64,000 nt of DNA from Ascidia mentula (lineage: Eukaryota > Chordata > Ascidiacea > Phlebobranchia > Ascidiidae), in assembly GCA_947561715.1 (NCBI GenBank), contig OX387204.1:16311001-16375000 (forward strand), written 5' to 3'. The stretch's first letter is position 1. Each line of letters begins with the position of its first letter. Positions 36,178 through 49,494 of this stretch are shown in pieces. Under the pieces are notes generated by a model. It had not been told where the DNA came from and ran no database searches. It worked only from the letters and a program-made list of their open reading frames with translations. The position numbers were made by a program, and so were the translations under genes.

Positions 36178-37489
36178 ATTTTATTGGCTCCACTTTGCTT
36201 AGATAAATCCTGGTTTGCGCAAATACCTATTGGTAAAGGGTCCTATCGAAATCAAAACTTAATTTAAACATATTTAATAGCCTGCAGCAGATGTATACGC
36301 GATACTAATTTGACTTGACCGTTGGTGCGTCTTCATTTAAAACTCTTAACACTCCGAGCGTCTATATATAGACGATTATGTGCCTACCATATAGAATCCG
36401 AGCGTCTATATCCAGTAACTGAAACCGCCATTGCGTCGCAATCTTAAGCCTTGGCCGCGCAAAAGTACATTTAGTTTAATGCACTAGGATGGAGAAACTG
36501 TTCCTTGCGTCAACAAAAGTCTACAATTATGTTTTGATGAATTTTGATCAAATATATATAACGCTAATTTTCAGAAATTTTGGGCGTGTTTGCACTGTTT
36601 TCAAACATTGGGTTGCAATGCGACCAGCAACGCAACGTTATAATCAAATTATAATTAATTGTGCGGCCTTGCACCCTTGATATTATTTGAACAAAACAGC
36701 TTTTATGTTGTGTGGAATTTTATTGTCGCACATACGAAAGACATTTAGGCTCGTCACAGTACAACAAGGAAATACCCAGAGGCACAACGACCGCTCGGTG
36801 GCGCTCCGAAAAATAAAACAAAAAACGAACGGAGAAATCTTTGCACAACACCGTAGCACCGCGTGACGGCAGCAGAGAGCGTAAGCTTGATCAGCATTTT
36901 TTTCTTGCCCATTCGTCCCCTTCGTGGTTTTGTAACCTTAAAAAAAGCTGTGACATTGCAAGTGCGACGTGACAAGGCGCAAGTCACGATTTGTAGTTGC
37001 ACGAACGACGAAACGTTATTGCGCAAGCAGTTCATATCTAGCATAAACAAATGGTTTCCCTTCAGCGCATATGTCAAAAAAGCAACACAATCGTTGAAAG
37101 TTTATGCTCTGTGCTGAAATTACCCACTTTTTTGCATAAGGATGTATCTTGTTCGGTTGCTTTAGCAGCGTTGACGACTGAATACGCCAACATGGGATAT
37201 AAAGAAATGACGCAGCAACACTCAATGTCATGAGCACAAAAATACACAAAATAGGTTGTATTATTCTATGGCAAACTTGCCTTTAAGAGTGTGCGAATCA
37301 CACGGCTGAACATGATACTTCAGAACTGCGGTACTTAACCATGTCCGCAGGTTTCTCAAAGCAACATACGGAGACTAACACACACACACACACACATGCA
37401 CACTTAAGGTACCGCTTACACGCAGACGGACGAATAAATATCTGAAAAACACGTGGGCTTGTTCGGCTTCGGAAGTCTCGGTGTACTCA
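36178..37489. other. Intergenic upstream of claudin-like B
   Basis: A short repeat CCGAGCGTCTATAT occurs near 36355 and 36400, and a (CA)n run at 37378. ORFs at 36754-37117 on both strands have no family features. Nothing else seen. Confidence 0.5.
37378..37402. repeat. (CA)n microsatellite
   Basis: About nine CA dinucleotides in a row, just past the 3' end of the BCL2L13-like gene. Confidence 0.8.
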
Positions 37490-40003
37490 TTATGTGCTAT
37501 TTCGTAGCACAAGAAATCCTATGCAAGCTGCAGCGGCCGCCACGCCAACAGATATGTGTGGAATATAGTCAGAGAACCCGCCTTCTTCCTTCTTTGCCTG
37601 CGTCGCCGTTTGTGATTGGACAGGCGGGTCGTGTAATTTAGAGCTCTCTGGCCGCTTTTCCACATTTTCCTTGGCCGTTTTCTCTTGTGGCGTCGTGGAC
37701 TCCGGCTCTGGCGTGGATTCGTTTATTTGTTGTAGTCGTTTTTGACTCCCAGCGACCATTTCGAAGCCACTGCTGTCGCTACTTGCTCCTGTATCAAACA
37801 TATATGGATGATGTTATGCATAATTATCTGATTATGCTTAAATTGTGGGAAAAATTTGAACTTTCCACCTTACCTTGCAGCACAAAACAACGATATAATG
37901 GCACAATGTGACATAATGGCAAAAATTCCATGGTTTATGACCTTTCAAAACATTGTATAAATTGTTTTTTTATCAAATTTAACCCTAATATTTTCTTGTA
38001 CAAAAACCTCTAAACCCTAGAAGTCAGTTCTTTACAAACCTGTGTTGCCGTTGTCGGCAATCTCTCCTCCCCCCATCATCTGCATCAGAGAAGCTGTCAT
38101 CGGAGGGCGCTCAACCATCTCAGGCGGTGTAGCGGAATTTAAGCTGTCACGCTCTTCATCATCCATGTTGCCAGGCAACAAGGAAAATGGGGGTGATTCT
38201 GGAGGCGAAAGGGCTGGTGGAATGGACTCTGGCATAATAAATTATTATTTCAGAAAGAAAGTTTTTCACAAGTTGTCATGGCAACATGGGGATTGCATTT
38301 CAGTGGTCTATGCACACTAACCTGTTTTAAAATGGCTCATCTGCATTTCCAAGTTCTGAAAATGAACATAAATCTTTTTATGGGGCCATTTACCAGCCTT
38401 ACAAAAGTTACGACAATGTTAATTTGATTGTCAAAAGGCTGTTTGTCTTTACTGAGCAACGACTTCATTCCATGGAGGGTTGTTTACTTAGCTCTTAGTT
38501 TATTGATACGAAACTTGTAAAGTTGTGCCAAGCCTTGTCCATAAAAGTTACATATATTTGACCAAGCTGTAAAATACAGACTTTATTACAATGTCAGTGT
38601 GTGGTGGATCAACCATGACAATGCTTGATAGAATACCAGATGAGCACATCTCAGCTTCCGTAAGCTTCTGCAACATAAGGGTGTGTTTATGCATAAATGC
38701 AAGACCAGACTCACGGCTACAAAACATAAACAACACTCAAACCATTTGTCAGTGGTTATCATCAACTGTATCATATGACTGGTTATAAACATTGTGCGGG
38801 ACACAATTAAAAATAATAGCCTGAAAGCTTTTGCACTGACACACAGTCAATCAGCAGTTATGATATACAGGATACTACAAACAATACTGAACAGAGTTTT
38901 ATATACGATGTGAAATATATAATTTCTATGTCATTTTGGTATTGTTTGGCAATAAAGCTAAAATTGAAATTAGCAAAGTACATGATGTACTGATCACATG
39001 CTGGAATTTCGCCAACTTTTACTTACCCAACCACCTTGGCCTTCCACGAATTGTTTTCCTTCTGATCTCAAGTATCTTGCTGTGAGATCAACCACATCAA
39101 CAAGTTGTGCATGGTCAAGCTTACGAAAAAGCTTGTAAGCAATAACAAGAAGTTGGGAAACCTAAATGTTACATTTGCTGAACTGCGTGAAACTGTCCAA
39201 TATTTTTTTTGCTATGATGATGAACTGCATACTTACATGTTCCCATGCTTCGATCACTGCAATGTGCTTTGCTATGCAGGAACAAAAGGAATCCTCATTC
39301 AAGGGCCTAGCAATAGTATACAGGACAGACCAATTATACAGGAGATAAACTTATAACATAACAACAAAGTGGTACATACTGTTGTGATAGTTCATCCGCA
39401 CACACTGATAGAGATTCTACAACAGTTACATCAAAATTGATGGACATCTCTGCTAGGTACTTTGACATCATCAGCAAATCTGAAAATGGTTCAACATTAA
39501 AGTAGGAATATATAAATATGAAACAATATGAATAGAAGAGTTATTACTCTGCTTACTGATTTGAAACAACCCCGGGCATTGGTATTTAGGCAAAATCGGT
39601 GGAACAGAACGGAGTAGTCAGTGAGAATATATTTTAAGATGATAATGGAGGTATTGTTATGCTTACTACAAAGATTGAAAATATGTATTCAAGAAAGAAA
39701 CTTCTGTAAACATGGTAGTTTTTGGTTGCTCAACCACCTTCTTACATCACCTATTTTTGGGGAAGCACAAAAGCATTCGAAGCTCTGCCCCAAATCTGAC
39801 AATGTGTTAGTTTTTGTTGTGAAAAATGTGACATCACCTGTTTTTGAACACTCAAAAGCTTCCATTTCTTTCTCCACAACATTTTGAAGGTAGACCTTGT
39901 CATCTTCTGAAAATTCTTTGCTGTAAGTGCATATTTCTTTGAAAAAACTTAAACAAACAATTCTACATTGATCCATAAATGATGCACTATCAGTTTCAGC
40001 CAT
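37490..40003 (-). CDS. BCL2L13 (Bcl-rambo)-like tail-anchored BCL2-family protein
   Basis: Exons 40003-39838, 39479-39380, 39306-39237, 39161-39027, 38355-38322, 38228-38040 and 37788-37490 (minus) join in phase to 330 aa. The helical N-terminal half ends with a BH2-like QFVEGQGGW, in the same setting as the IIQQGGW of vertebrate BCL2L13. Then comes a long low-complexity region rich in Pro, Ser, Glu and Thr (SPPESPP, TPEPESTTPQE) and a C-terminal membrane anchor VGVAAAAACIGFLVL with a short basic-polar tail, typical of mitochondrial outer-membrane tail anchors. Vertebrate BCL2L13 promotes apoptosis and acts as a mitophagy receptor. SSGFEMV in the linker fits an LC3-interacting (LIR) core. A good acceptor at 40040 suggests a further upstream exon, so the start codon is uncertain. 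Family assignment is moderately sure. Confidence 0.75.
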
Positions 40004-41414
40004 GGCAGTGCACAATTCAAGAGAGGTGTGGTAGGAAATTCTACAAAACCAAATAAAAATCCAGTCTCGAATACTGAACAAAATGCTTGTGTAGGCTACT
40101 CACAAAAAAAACTCTCACACAAGTTTGCAAGAAACTAAAAGAAAGCCAAACGTTTATTTTAACTAAAATGTCATTTATTTCTATTGATGCCAGATTAAGC
40201 AATGCTAAATTGCCAAAAAAGGCTCGACAATTCCCAATTGAATGTTAAAAGTAACTTCCAGAATTGTATTTCTGCCAACGCAAGAGAGCAAAGCAACCTT
40301 GTGTTCAACATTGAAAAGCAAAAGATGAGTGACAGGTTTAATCCTGAGCACTAACAGTTAACAGCTGATCTTTATCTAAAGGTTTACACCAGAAAGATCC
40401 GGATTATTTGAGACAGTCCCAGAAATAATTTTTTGATGCAACTGCTTTGAAATTATGCTCATCAATATGTGAGCGAAGAGAAAACCAAAACAAACTAGTG
40501 AGAAGAAAAAAGTCTTCCTGATTCCAGTAAAAAGTGTGACGCCTAAAGCTTGCAAGTGAAATAAAGTTTTCCAATCAGTTTACATAACACACACGTGCAT
40601 AGCGCACTAAAAAATTTGGATCGGTTAAAACAAGGCAGGGGCAAGTTTAAGAGATAATTCATGGGAGAAAAAAAATCACTGATCAATCAGTTAGATTTCC
40701 GCTAAAAACACGGGCCTTCTATGCAAACTAGTCAAACAAAAACAGGATGCGATGAATTTAAATTTTGGATTGAAAAAATCGTGCGATATTTTCTGCACAT
40801 AGGGCGGCAAACAAAAACATTCTGTACCAACTTGGGCGAAAGAAGAAAAACTCACAAACTTTTTGGTAACAACGAAGGACTAAGATCAGTTGAAAAAATA
40901 ATAGCCAGGAAAAACATTAATATTAACTTGGTTTTAATTTTCAGAAAGGCTCGAGGTGTGTTGCATATGTTTGGATGCGATTTTGACATCAACAACTAAT
41001 TTAGGCGATTTTCTTGACGCAGTCTTGTTAAATACCTGGATATATTTCTTGACGAATCTTATTTAGTTTGAAGGAAACATTTAGCGCTTGTCATGCGGTG
41101 GGAATATACACCCAACAAATTAAAACCCCGAGGCCAATTTGTACAGCGTGCGGTGTGCGCGTTTCTGTTTACAGCGGACGGAAGGATGTAAGGATCATGC
41201 AACTTTGTAGCGACAGGTAATTCAACAGTGGTTGTGAAGCAGGAAACTTGGTTCACGAAAACAGGGCATCATAACCTTGTGCGTAATTGAGTTATCCACG
41301 AGGAGTTAGGTCGTTGCGAATTAATCACTACACACTTTTTGCGTTCTTGTTATTAGGCTTAAAGGTCTATAAGACTTTGAAACATAGGACGTCTGGTGGC
41401 TCTTCATCGTTACT
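40004..41414. other. Divergent intergenic region BCL2L13-like / SLC1 copy 1
   Basis: Should hold both promoters and perhaps an upstream exon of the BCL2L13-like gene (acceptor at 40040). A block near 41140-41200 (GTGTGCGCGTTT...GGAAGGA) resembles the start of repeat R and is its likely ancestor. Confidence 0.5.
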
Positions 41415-44400
41415 ATGGCAGCAAAAAGGAACAGTGAAGTTGTGCTGTGTCTTGAACCACTGAGCGAGATTAAAAGAAAAGACAAAAACAAGCGTGGTTT
41501 TTGCTGTTTCAGTAAAAAATTAGAAAAGAACACGTTGGTTGTGGCTCTTACAATGTCAGGTGAGAGCTTTGTTGTACGAAAATTATTTAATAACCTTGGA
41601 TGCAGAAAAGCAAATAACTTCTATTAAAAATGCCATGACATTGACGCTAACAGGAAGGTTAGCTTTGGAAATTGTCTTTCAGAAGTTTTAATATTATTTT
41701 ACGTGGTTTCATTTTACAGGAGTATTTTTGGGAGTTGTTTTTGGACTTGGTTTGCGGCAAGCAAATTTATCTAATGACGCCAAGACGTTGGTGGCTTTCC
41801 CAGGAGAAATATTTCTTCGATTGTTGAAAATGCTGGTCATACCTCTTATAACCACCAGCGTTATTACAGGTAAGTTTTAATAGATTGGTACATTGCAACC
41901 GTTTTGGAGCTCATTTTTACAAAGAATGGTTCCAGCTCAACTAAAAATGAAACAAAAACACAAATTAACCTTAAATATAAAAGTAAAGTCAAATAAATTG
42001 TGAGGCAAATCCAAGTACTAAAAGCGTGAAAACGGTAAAATTAGGAACAAAAGTAGTGTAAAAAAATGGTCTTTGATTTGTTGTTGGCTTTAGGTGTGGT
42101 TGATTTGCACGGACAAAAGAGTGGTCGGATTGGTCTGCAAATTATTGTTTACTACCTCTCCACCACCTTCTGCGCCGTATGCATTGGACTTGCATTGGTG
42201 TTGGCCATTCAACCAGGTGTTACAAACTCAACGAGTCACAGAGAGAATTCGGTGAAAACAAGCGCCAGCTCCAAATTTTCAGCCATGGACACGGTGCTGG
42301 ATTTAATTCGGTAATGTTGGCAAAATAAACAGTATGTCATATCCTTGCCCTAGGCAAACGTTTCTATGTGTTGTCATTTTCATAATATAATAGATTTCAT
42401 TGTATTCTTGGCCATCGTTCACTTCTACAAGTTGTAAGAGTCGACATTACAAAGGATAAAGATTCCTTCAACAGCATTTGTACCAAGAAAATCACATGTG
42501 TCTTGTGCAAGCTTGTTGCTTTAACATTTTCCAACAGCAATAATTCTTTATGCTTTTATCATTTTTTTGACATCTGCTTAAACTTATTCCTCATCATTTT
42601 TCTCACGCACAAAACACGGTGATATAATACCAATATGCCCGAAATTCTTTCCATGCAGGAACTTGTTCCCGAAAAACTTGGTGGAAGCGTGGTTTCGAGT
42701 TGTAAGTACCAACAAACAAAACTTTGATCAGAAAATACAACATAGAATATTTTTAGGACTCGACAAAGGTAACCGTGGTCAAACAACCTTCAAACAGTTC
42801 TTTCAATTCCTCATCAAATTTCACCACAAAAACGATCAAAACGTTAGAAACCACAAACGGATCAAATGCTTTGGGTATTTCCATGATAGAAACTATGAAA
42901 TAAAGCATATTCACTCAGGTTTTTAAAGGTTTGATAACGTTTTGCCTCATGTTGGGAATCGCGCTTGGAAAACAGAAGAAATCTGGGAAACGAGAGAAGG
43001 GGGCGATTTTGTATCTTCTCTTTAACGAACTTTTCAGTGTTTTCATGGACATCATGATGAATATTATGTGGTGAGAGAAATATTCTATTCCAAGATTGCT
43101 CATCGTCTGTTGCTACACAATAAGCAACGACCAAGTTTTACCTAACGATAAAAAACGCTAGTTGAAGTAAAGTGGTAGCAAACAGACTGCTCAAGTCGAT
43201 GAAAATTAACATCTAAATACAACTTAGGTTTGCACCGATTGGAATTTGCAGTCTGATAGCCGGAAACTTACTCCAAGTTGGTGACATGCTTTTCACAATG
43301 AGGACCCTCGGTCTCTACATGGTGAGGATGCCGACCTCTGTTGAACGCACTCCTTAACTTTTTGTTTTTCAGACCACTGTCATCGTTGGCTTTTTCATAC
43401 AATCCATGTTAGTTTATTCGGCCATATACTGGATTGCTACCAGAAAAAATCCGCTTAGATTGTATACGAGCTCTCTTCAAGCAATTCTAACCATGATCGG
43501 GACAACCTCAAGGCGAGAATACGATCACAGAAATTAAATACATAAAACAGTGAAACCTTGCTGTGTTAAATAAACTCAAAGACATTGTCTTGTTTATATT
43601 ATAACTGTTTGTCATTCAATTTTACTCTCATCACCTCTCAAAGTAATAGAAATGTATCAACGGATTACAGTTACCTTACATTCAGGAAGCGAATTTTCAC
43701 TGGCACCCGTTTTCGTGTGTACTGTTGTAAACCTTCTTTAAGTTATCTTTGTAACCACAGTGCCGCAACATTTCAATGGAAATTCATTGGATTGGTTTCC
43801 CTGTAATGTTGCAAAATTCGCCATGATTTTGAGTATTATATATAATTGTAAGTTAATTTTTGTGAGCAGCTCCGCAACCCTACCTGCCACCATGCGTTGC
43901 GCGGAAGAAAACCTGAAAATCGACAAACGATTCACTCGTCTTGTTCTTCCTCTCGGAGCCACAATTAACATGGACGGAACAGCTCTGTTCCAAAGCGTTG
44001 TGGCAGTTACCGTAGCTCAACTTAACGGGATTTCACTATCAGTGGGTCAAATCCTCACTGTCTGGTACGTGTTTACACACGAAATATCTGCTTCATTTTG
44101 ATTAGTTTCCCGAAATGAACTGTGAAAAACGGCCCAACGAACAAACAATTGATGCAAGCAGAATTTCGGTCGCTAAATTTAAATACATGGTTCTGGTTCA
44201 ACTGACAATATTGACTAAATTGCATGTTTTACGTTCGTATTACTGGTGTTAATGTTTCTGAGGCGAAATCCTCACCCAGTTGTTCTGTTTTCAAGCATCA
44301 CAGGTTCGTTGGCGTCGGTAGGTGCAGCGGCCATTCCGGGTAGTGGTATTGTGGTCGTGCTCTTCGTCCTTCAATCAGTCGGGTTACCGGTGGAAGCCAT

Positions 44401-44641
44401 TGGGTTACTCTATACAGTCGACTGGTTTTTGTAAGTATTTTCCTCATTAAAGTGTTAATATGCAATTCTCTACGTGTTTTTTGTAATTATGACAAGAGAA
44501 CGGTTTCGAGGCATTGTGAACATTCTTGGTGACGTCACTGGAGTTTGCGTCATTTCTCATCTAAATCGGGACATTGCTGACGTCAACAATGAGCTGCTTG
44601 GAGCATTGGGTGAAGATGATGATAGAGAGAGTGGCTTGTGA
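41415..44641 (+). CDS. SLC1/EAAT amino-acid transporter, array copy 1
   Basis: Exons 41415-41559, 41720-41869, 42094-42310, 42659-42701, 42757-42874, 42929-43070, 43228-43321, 43373-43512, 43870-44064, 44296-44430 and 44497-44641 join in phase to 507 aa. Family landmarks in order: [35 protein letters not shown], a glycosylated loop (NSS, NFT), MWFAPIGI, TRKNPL, HP1 loop SSSATLP, NMDGT, HP2 loop GAAAIPGSG, and TM8 VDWFLERFRG..N..GD. The family co-transports acidic or neutral amino acids with Na+ across the plasma membrane. At the substrate site, the Arg that binds the side-chain carboxylate in glutamate transporters is kept, but the usual Asp is Glu and the usual Thr is Gly. The donor after exon 8 reads GC (43513) where the paralogues have GT. 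Its exon 1 is of a different type (MAAKRNS) from copies 2-4. Confidence 0.92.
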
Positions 44642-45224
44642 CCAAAAACCTGTTTTAAAACAACGATGTTCGGTTATGTGGCTCCTGTTTCAACGTGCAG
44701 TGAATTAACATATAAATGTATAGTTTGTTTTTTATGTCTTAATTACTGTGTACAGGAAAAATGTCGTAAAGTTAAAGGAACATGTCAGTTTCGCTTTTGT
44801 GGTAAGTGATCGTATTTGTGCTCAATTGTCATATATCCAAAAATACTTGTGACAGACGAACAGCGTCATTGCGGTCTTTTATCGTGAAATCAACAGAAAT
44901 CTTAATTTCACCTTAATGACACCCATTCTTTACATTATCCCTTCTACTGCATACTGTTCTTTAATGCATTACGCTAATGATTTCATAGTTTGTACCAGAG
45001 TGACCCGTGCATCATTTGCGTTGGTTGACAACTGCTTTCACAATCCAAATGGGCAACACTCACTTCTGTGCAGTGAATTTTCCTTTAGGGACGTTCTCTT
45101 ACATTAGGCGCCGTTTGAATACGTGATGAAGTGTTTCCTGGTTTCATTTATCTGGTGGAAAAACACGAACACTGTGACAAAAATGTGAAAAAGGCGATCT
45201 TGCACCAACACTGGCAGGATTGTT

Positions 45225-45535
45225 TTAGCATTTGATAACTATTCGACCTATTTAAAGTCATAGTTTTTTTACGTTAAATTAAATAACCCTAACGTCGTTC
45301 ATGTAACACGCAGTGTGCGCGTTTCAGTCTAAAACAGAAGGAAGGACAATGGAAACGATAACGAAACCAACACTCGCAGAATACAATGCTGTGGGAGTGC
45401 AGAACAGCCGGAAACACTGCAAACACAAAACAAATAATTTTTTTTTGTGCCAGACAAAGCTATGGTTGTACGCGCGGAATTGGATCATTGCAAACTACCA
45501 TAGCGCGTTTTTTACGTGCTTATGCTAAGCATGTG
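45225..45535 (+). repeat. Array-internal repeat R, copy 1
   Basis: Block containing TTTACGTTAAATT, CCCTAACGTCGTTC and GGAAACGATAACG with the short ORF-like stretch [19 protein letters not shown]. It recurs at 46845-47155 and in part at 50066-50285. The reading frame differs at its end among copies, so I do not call it a gene. Confidence 0.65.
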
Positions 45536-45559
45536 CCTAAGATTACCTGGTTATAGCAG

Positions 45560-45670
45560 TTTGCGCAAAGAAACGTTTGTAAAGTTAAGTTGTGTCTTAA
45601 ACCATCAAACGGGGTTGAAAAACAAGCGTGCTGTTGACTGTGTTGGTTGTAAAGAAATAGTGAAAAACAC
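45560..45670 (+). pseudogene. Remnant of an A-type SLC1 exon 1
   Basis: This stretch resembles exon 1 of array copy 1 (cytosolic N-terminus with CL-P-NG and K-rich motifs) and is even closer to the remnant at 50323-50460. It has no intact start or downstream exon 2. It is a decayed 5' module left by duplication within the array. Confidence 0.5.
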
Positions 45671-45995
45671 ATTTTTCGATTTAGTTGACTTTAAACTCAA
45701 CATGAGAAATACATCGAGTGTGAAATTGTAGATCAAGTTCTTGGTTAGCTGAGAAAAAGTCAGTGTATTTTTCGAGTTCAATGTTGCAAATTAGGTTTAC
45801 TTGGTTAGTATTCATAGCAATGATTACTGGTAGAGAAACAGCATTACTGGATGTAATCTTTTTAATCGTGTTGAGGTCGATATGCGGCATTTAGAAGCAG
45901 ACGAAGAAGTTGATTTATGTGTGTGGTCAGTTTCGTAGCCAAGCTGGATCAGTCACTCCCCGCAGGTGGGAGCGATATCTGAAAATTAAGCTCAG

Positions 45996-46056
45996 GGTAA
46001 GGTTTGATTTCACGACCATAATCAGGTCCGACACTCTATACCGATTAAGCTTTAAC
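45996..46056 (-). repeat. tRNA-derived SINE copy in the SLC1 array (1)
   Basis: Degenerate copy of the tRNA-like unit described at 55423-55485, in the 5' flank of array copy 2. Confidence 0.5.
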
Positions 46057-46300
46057 AATTACTGACCAGGATACAGTTTTGCTCAGGCGCACAATTTGAC
46101 AGGGGACCTTCACGTTAACTGTAGTCGCCAAGTATTGTCCTATGCAGTGGGCACGTCCTACCAAATCATTCTTGTTTGTGAGCTCGTAGGATAAAATCTT
46201 GAAATATTTCTAAAATATAGGTCATTAACCTGAACAAACTGAGGAACACCAACTAATACCGTTTATTGTCTTTCCTGTAAACATTCTCATTCGTGTCAAC

Positions 46301-49300
46301 ATGCCAGCATCCACGCAGTCGAGTGATGTAGTGATGGACATGGAACCCATCGAAGACGAGCGGTTGTCTGATAAACAAAATTTCGATGTTTGCTGTGGTC
46401 GAAAAATGGAAAAGAACAACATTCTATTGGCCTTGACTTTCGCAAGTAAAGATTACATTCATATTTTAATTGCAATGAATACCTTGCTACTAATTGTTGT
46501 TTCAAGTATATTATGTAATCTAACAGGTGTCTTTTTGGGAATTGTGCTTGGAATCGGATTGCGGTATGCGAGTTTGTCTGAAAATTGGAAAACTTTGCTG
46601 GCTTTTCCTGGAGAAATTCTGTTGAGGATGTTTACGATGATGGCGATACCTCTCGTAATGATCAGTATTGTTACAGGTACTTCTAGTGCCCATTTGTTAA
46701 AGCTATGAGATAAGTTTACACAAGATTCTGAGGTTATTTCCTCTGTGATAATATCAAGTTGTTTAAACCTTTTAATTTAAGCAACAAAAATGTTACAAAA
46801 TTTAGCCTTGTTTGTTCACCTCCGTGATATTACTCTTCGTTGCATACTTAAATTATTCGACCTATGTAAAGACGTAGCTTTTTACGTTAAATTGAATAAC
46901 CCTAACGTCGTTCCTATAACATGGGTTGTGCGCGTTTTAGTCCGAAACAGAAGGAAGGATAATGGAAACGATAACGTTACCAACACTCGCAGAATACAAT
47001 GCTGTGGGAGTGCAGAACAGCCGGAAACAGTGCAAATACAAAACAATTTATATTGTTTTGTGTCTCATAATGGTTGAACGCGCAGCATTGGATCATTGCA
47101 AATTACCGCAACCCTTACGTGCTTCTGCTAAACTTGTGTTTAAGATTACATGATTATAGCAGTTTGCGCTCCGTTTTTCTATCCGTTTCTATTTTTCTAC
47201 GTTCCAAACTTTGTTTCTTTTAGATTTATGCGTCTGATATTTCCAGGGGTTGCCGATTTGTACAGAAATAAGAGTGGTCGTGTGGGTTTGCAAATAATAA
47301 TCTATTACATCTCCACCACCTTCTGTGCTGTATGTATTGGGTTAGCTTTGGCGTTGGCAATTCAGCCAGGTCGTCAGAAGCAAGCTCAACGAATGGAACC
47401 TTCAAACAGAGATGCAAACTCGACCTTTTCCACCTTGGACACGGTGTTAGATTTGATTCGGTAAAGTTAAGACACTGGTGATTCAAGTTTAATGCTACGT
47501 AATTTACCAGTTGACTAAATGCAATGATAGACATTGTGTTTTCTTCATTCATAATAACTATATATTCCTAAAGCATACTTGTCATGAATTACAAAGTCAG
47601 TGGCAAAATGGTCAATCATATCTGAACCCGATTATTAATCGAACACAATACTGTATGAAAAAAAGTTTCAGAATTCTTAAAATAGTTTCAAATTACTTTT
47701 TCTGCAGAAACTTGTTCCCGGAAAACTTGATCGAGGCGTGGTTTCAAGCTGTAAGTAACAATGAATACAAATGTACTCTGCAGCATTCTAGCGTTCGTTC
47801 TTGACACACAAAAAAAAACGAAATTAGTCATAATTATTGTGTGTTGTCAGGATTATACAAAAGTTTCCTTGATCGAAAAACTTTCCAACACCTCAACCAA
47901 TTCGTCATCAAACACAAAAGTCATCAAAACGTTGGAGACGACAAAGGGATCGAATGCTTTTGGTAAACGCGAAAACTGTGTCCAATTAAATTTCGAAACA
48001 TTTATTGTAAAATTCTAATATAAGGTTTGATAACATTTTGCCTCATGTTGGGAATCGTGCTTGGGAAACGAAAGAAATCTGAAGGAGAAGTTTTGAATCG
48101 CTTCTTCAACGAACTATTCAATGTTTTCATGGATATTGTGATGAACATTATGTGGTAAGTTTGGTATAATAGCTAACCAGCCCCGCCTGCAGTACATAGA
48201 AAACTATAATGACGCCACTTCAAAGTTTTAACTTATGGCATACAAATTTCCAAGTAAAGTGGTAGCAAGTTGATGAGAGATTATACACATATACAACCTA
48301 AGGTACGCTCCGATAGGAATTTGCAGTCTCATAGCCGGAAACTTACTTCAAGTTGGTGACATGCTTTTCACAATGAGGACCCTCGGTCTCTTCATGGTAA
48401 GAGCACAAACCCATATATTAAATAAACTATATTTCAAAATAATTTGGTCTTCAGACCACTGTCATCATCGGCCTTTTCATACAAACTGTGTTGGTTTATT
48501 CCTCCATATACTGGATTGCTACCAAAAAAAACCCACTTAGAATATATACAAGCTCACTTCAAGCAATTCTAACTATGATCGGGACATCCTCAAGGTAAGA
48601 ATACACACCGTAATGTGTAGTTTACTACCAACGAAATGAAAGGCCACGTTGCATTACGATAAGAAATAATCTCTTCTCCCGGCGGCAAAAAAAAGTTTCT
48701 TGAAAAATTTTAACGCAATGCGGGAGATTGCAAAATAATTAAAACTCATCAATACATTTAAGTGTTTTATATCAAAATTCAATGGACTGGTTTCCCTGTA
48801 ATGTTGAAACATTTGCCATGATTTTGAGTATTATATATAATTATAAGTAAATTTTTGTGAGCAGCTCCGCAACCCTACCTGCCACTATGCGTTGCGCGGA
48901 AAAAAACCTGAAGATCGACAAACGATTCACTCGTCTAGTTCTTCCTCTCGGGGCCACAATTAACATGGACGGAACAGCTCTGTTCCAAAGCGTTGTTGCA
49001 ATTACCGTGGCTCAACTTAACGGGATTTCACTATCAGTGGGTCAAATCCTCACCGTCTGGTACGAATGATTAGCGGTGTTGCATATGCATTGATGCGGCA
49101 AATAAATTTTAATCAACTTTATGAATCTTACAACCGATTCTTTGTGTGTTTAAAGCATTACAGGTTCACTGGCTGCAATAGGTGCAGCAGCCATTCCTGG
49201 AAACGGATTAGTAATCGTGCTCTTCGTCCTGCAATCTGTCGGATTACCGGTGGAAGCCATTGGGTTACTCTATACAGTCGATTGGTTTCTGTAAGTATGT

Positions 49301-49494
49301 TTCTTGGATACGATTCTCTTCATGACGATGCATTCATTACCAGAGCACGGTTTCGTGGCTTTGCAAACATTCTTGGTGACATCACCGGTGTTTGCGTCAT
49401 TTCTCATCTTAATCGTGATGACGGTGACGTCAACAAAACAGCCCCGGCAGCACTGCTGGTGGACGATACGGAGAAAGAGGTTGCCTTGCTGTGA
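46301..49494 (+). CDS. SLC1/EAAT amino-acid transporter, array copy 2
   Basis: Exons 46301-46445, 46527-46676, 47247-47460, 47708-47750, 47851-47962, 48025-48154, 48303-48396, 48455-48594, 48865-49059, 49156-49290 and 49344-49494 join in phase to 502 aa. The start is of the B type ([20 protein letters not shown]), shared with copies 3 and 4. All family landmarks are present: [54 protein letters not shown]. In TM8 the motif reads [17 protein letters not shown]. The residue equivalent to Asp476 of human EAAT1, which holds the substrate amino group, is Ala, and Thr480 is Gly, while Arg479 and Asn483 are kept. This suggests changed substrate handling. The C-tail ends acidic ([10 protein letters not shown]). 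AATAAA is at about 49709. Confidence 0.92.
46845..47155 (+). repeat. Array-internal repeat R, copy 2
   Basis: Copy of the block at 45225-45535; here it lies inside intron 2 of SLC1 copy 2. Confidence 0.65.

Noticed and set aside
38548..38804. Exon candidates inside the BCL2L13-like gene (KLTEAEMCSSG)
   Set aside because: Has an acceptor and a donor, but inclusion shifts the frame into a stop in the next exon. It could be an alternative exon; not supported.
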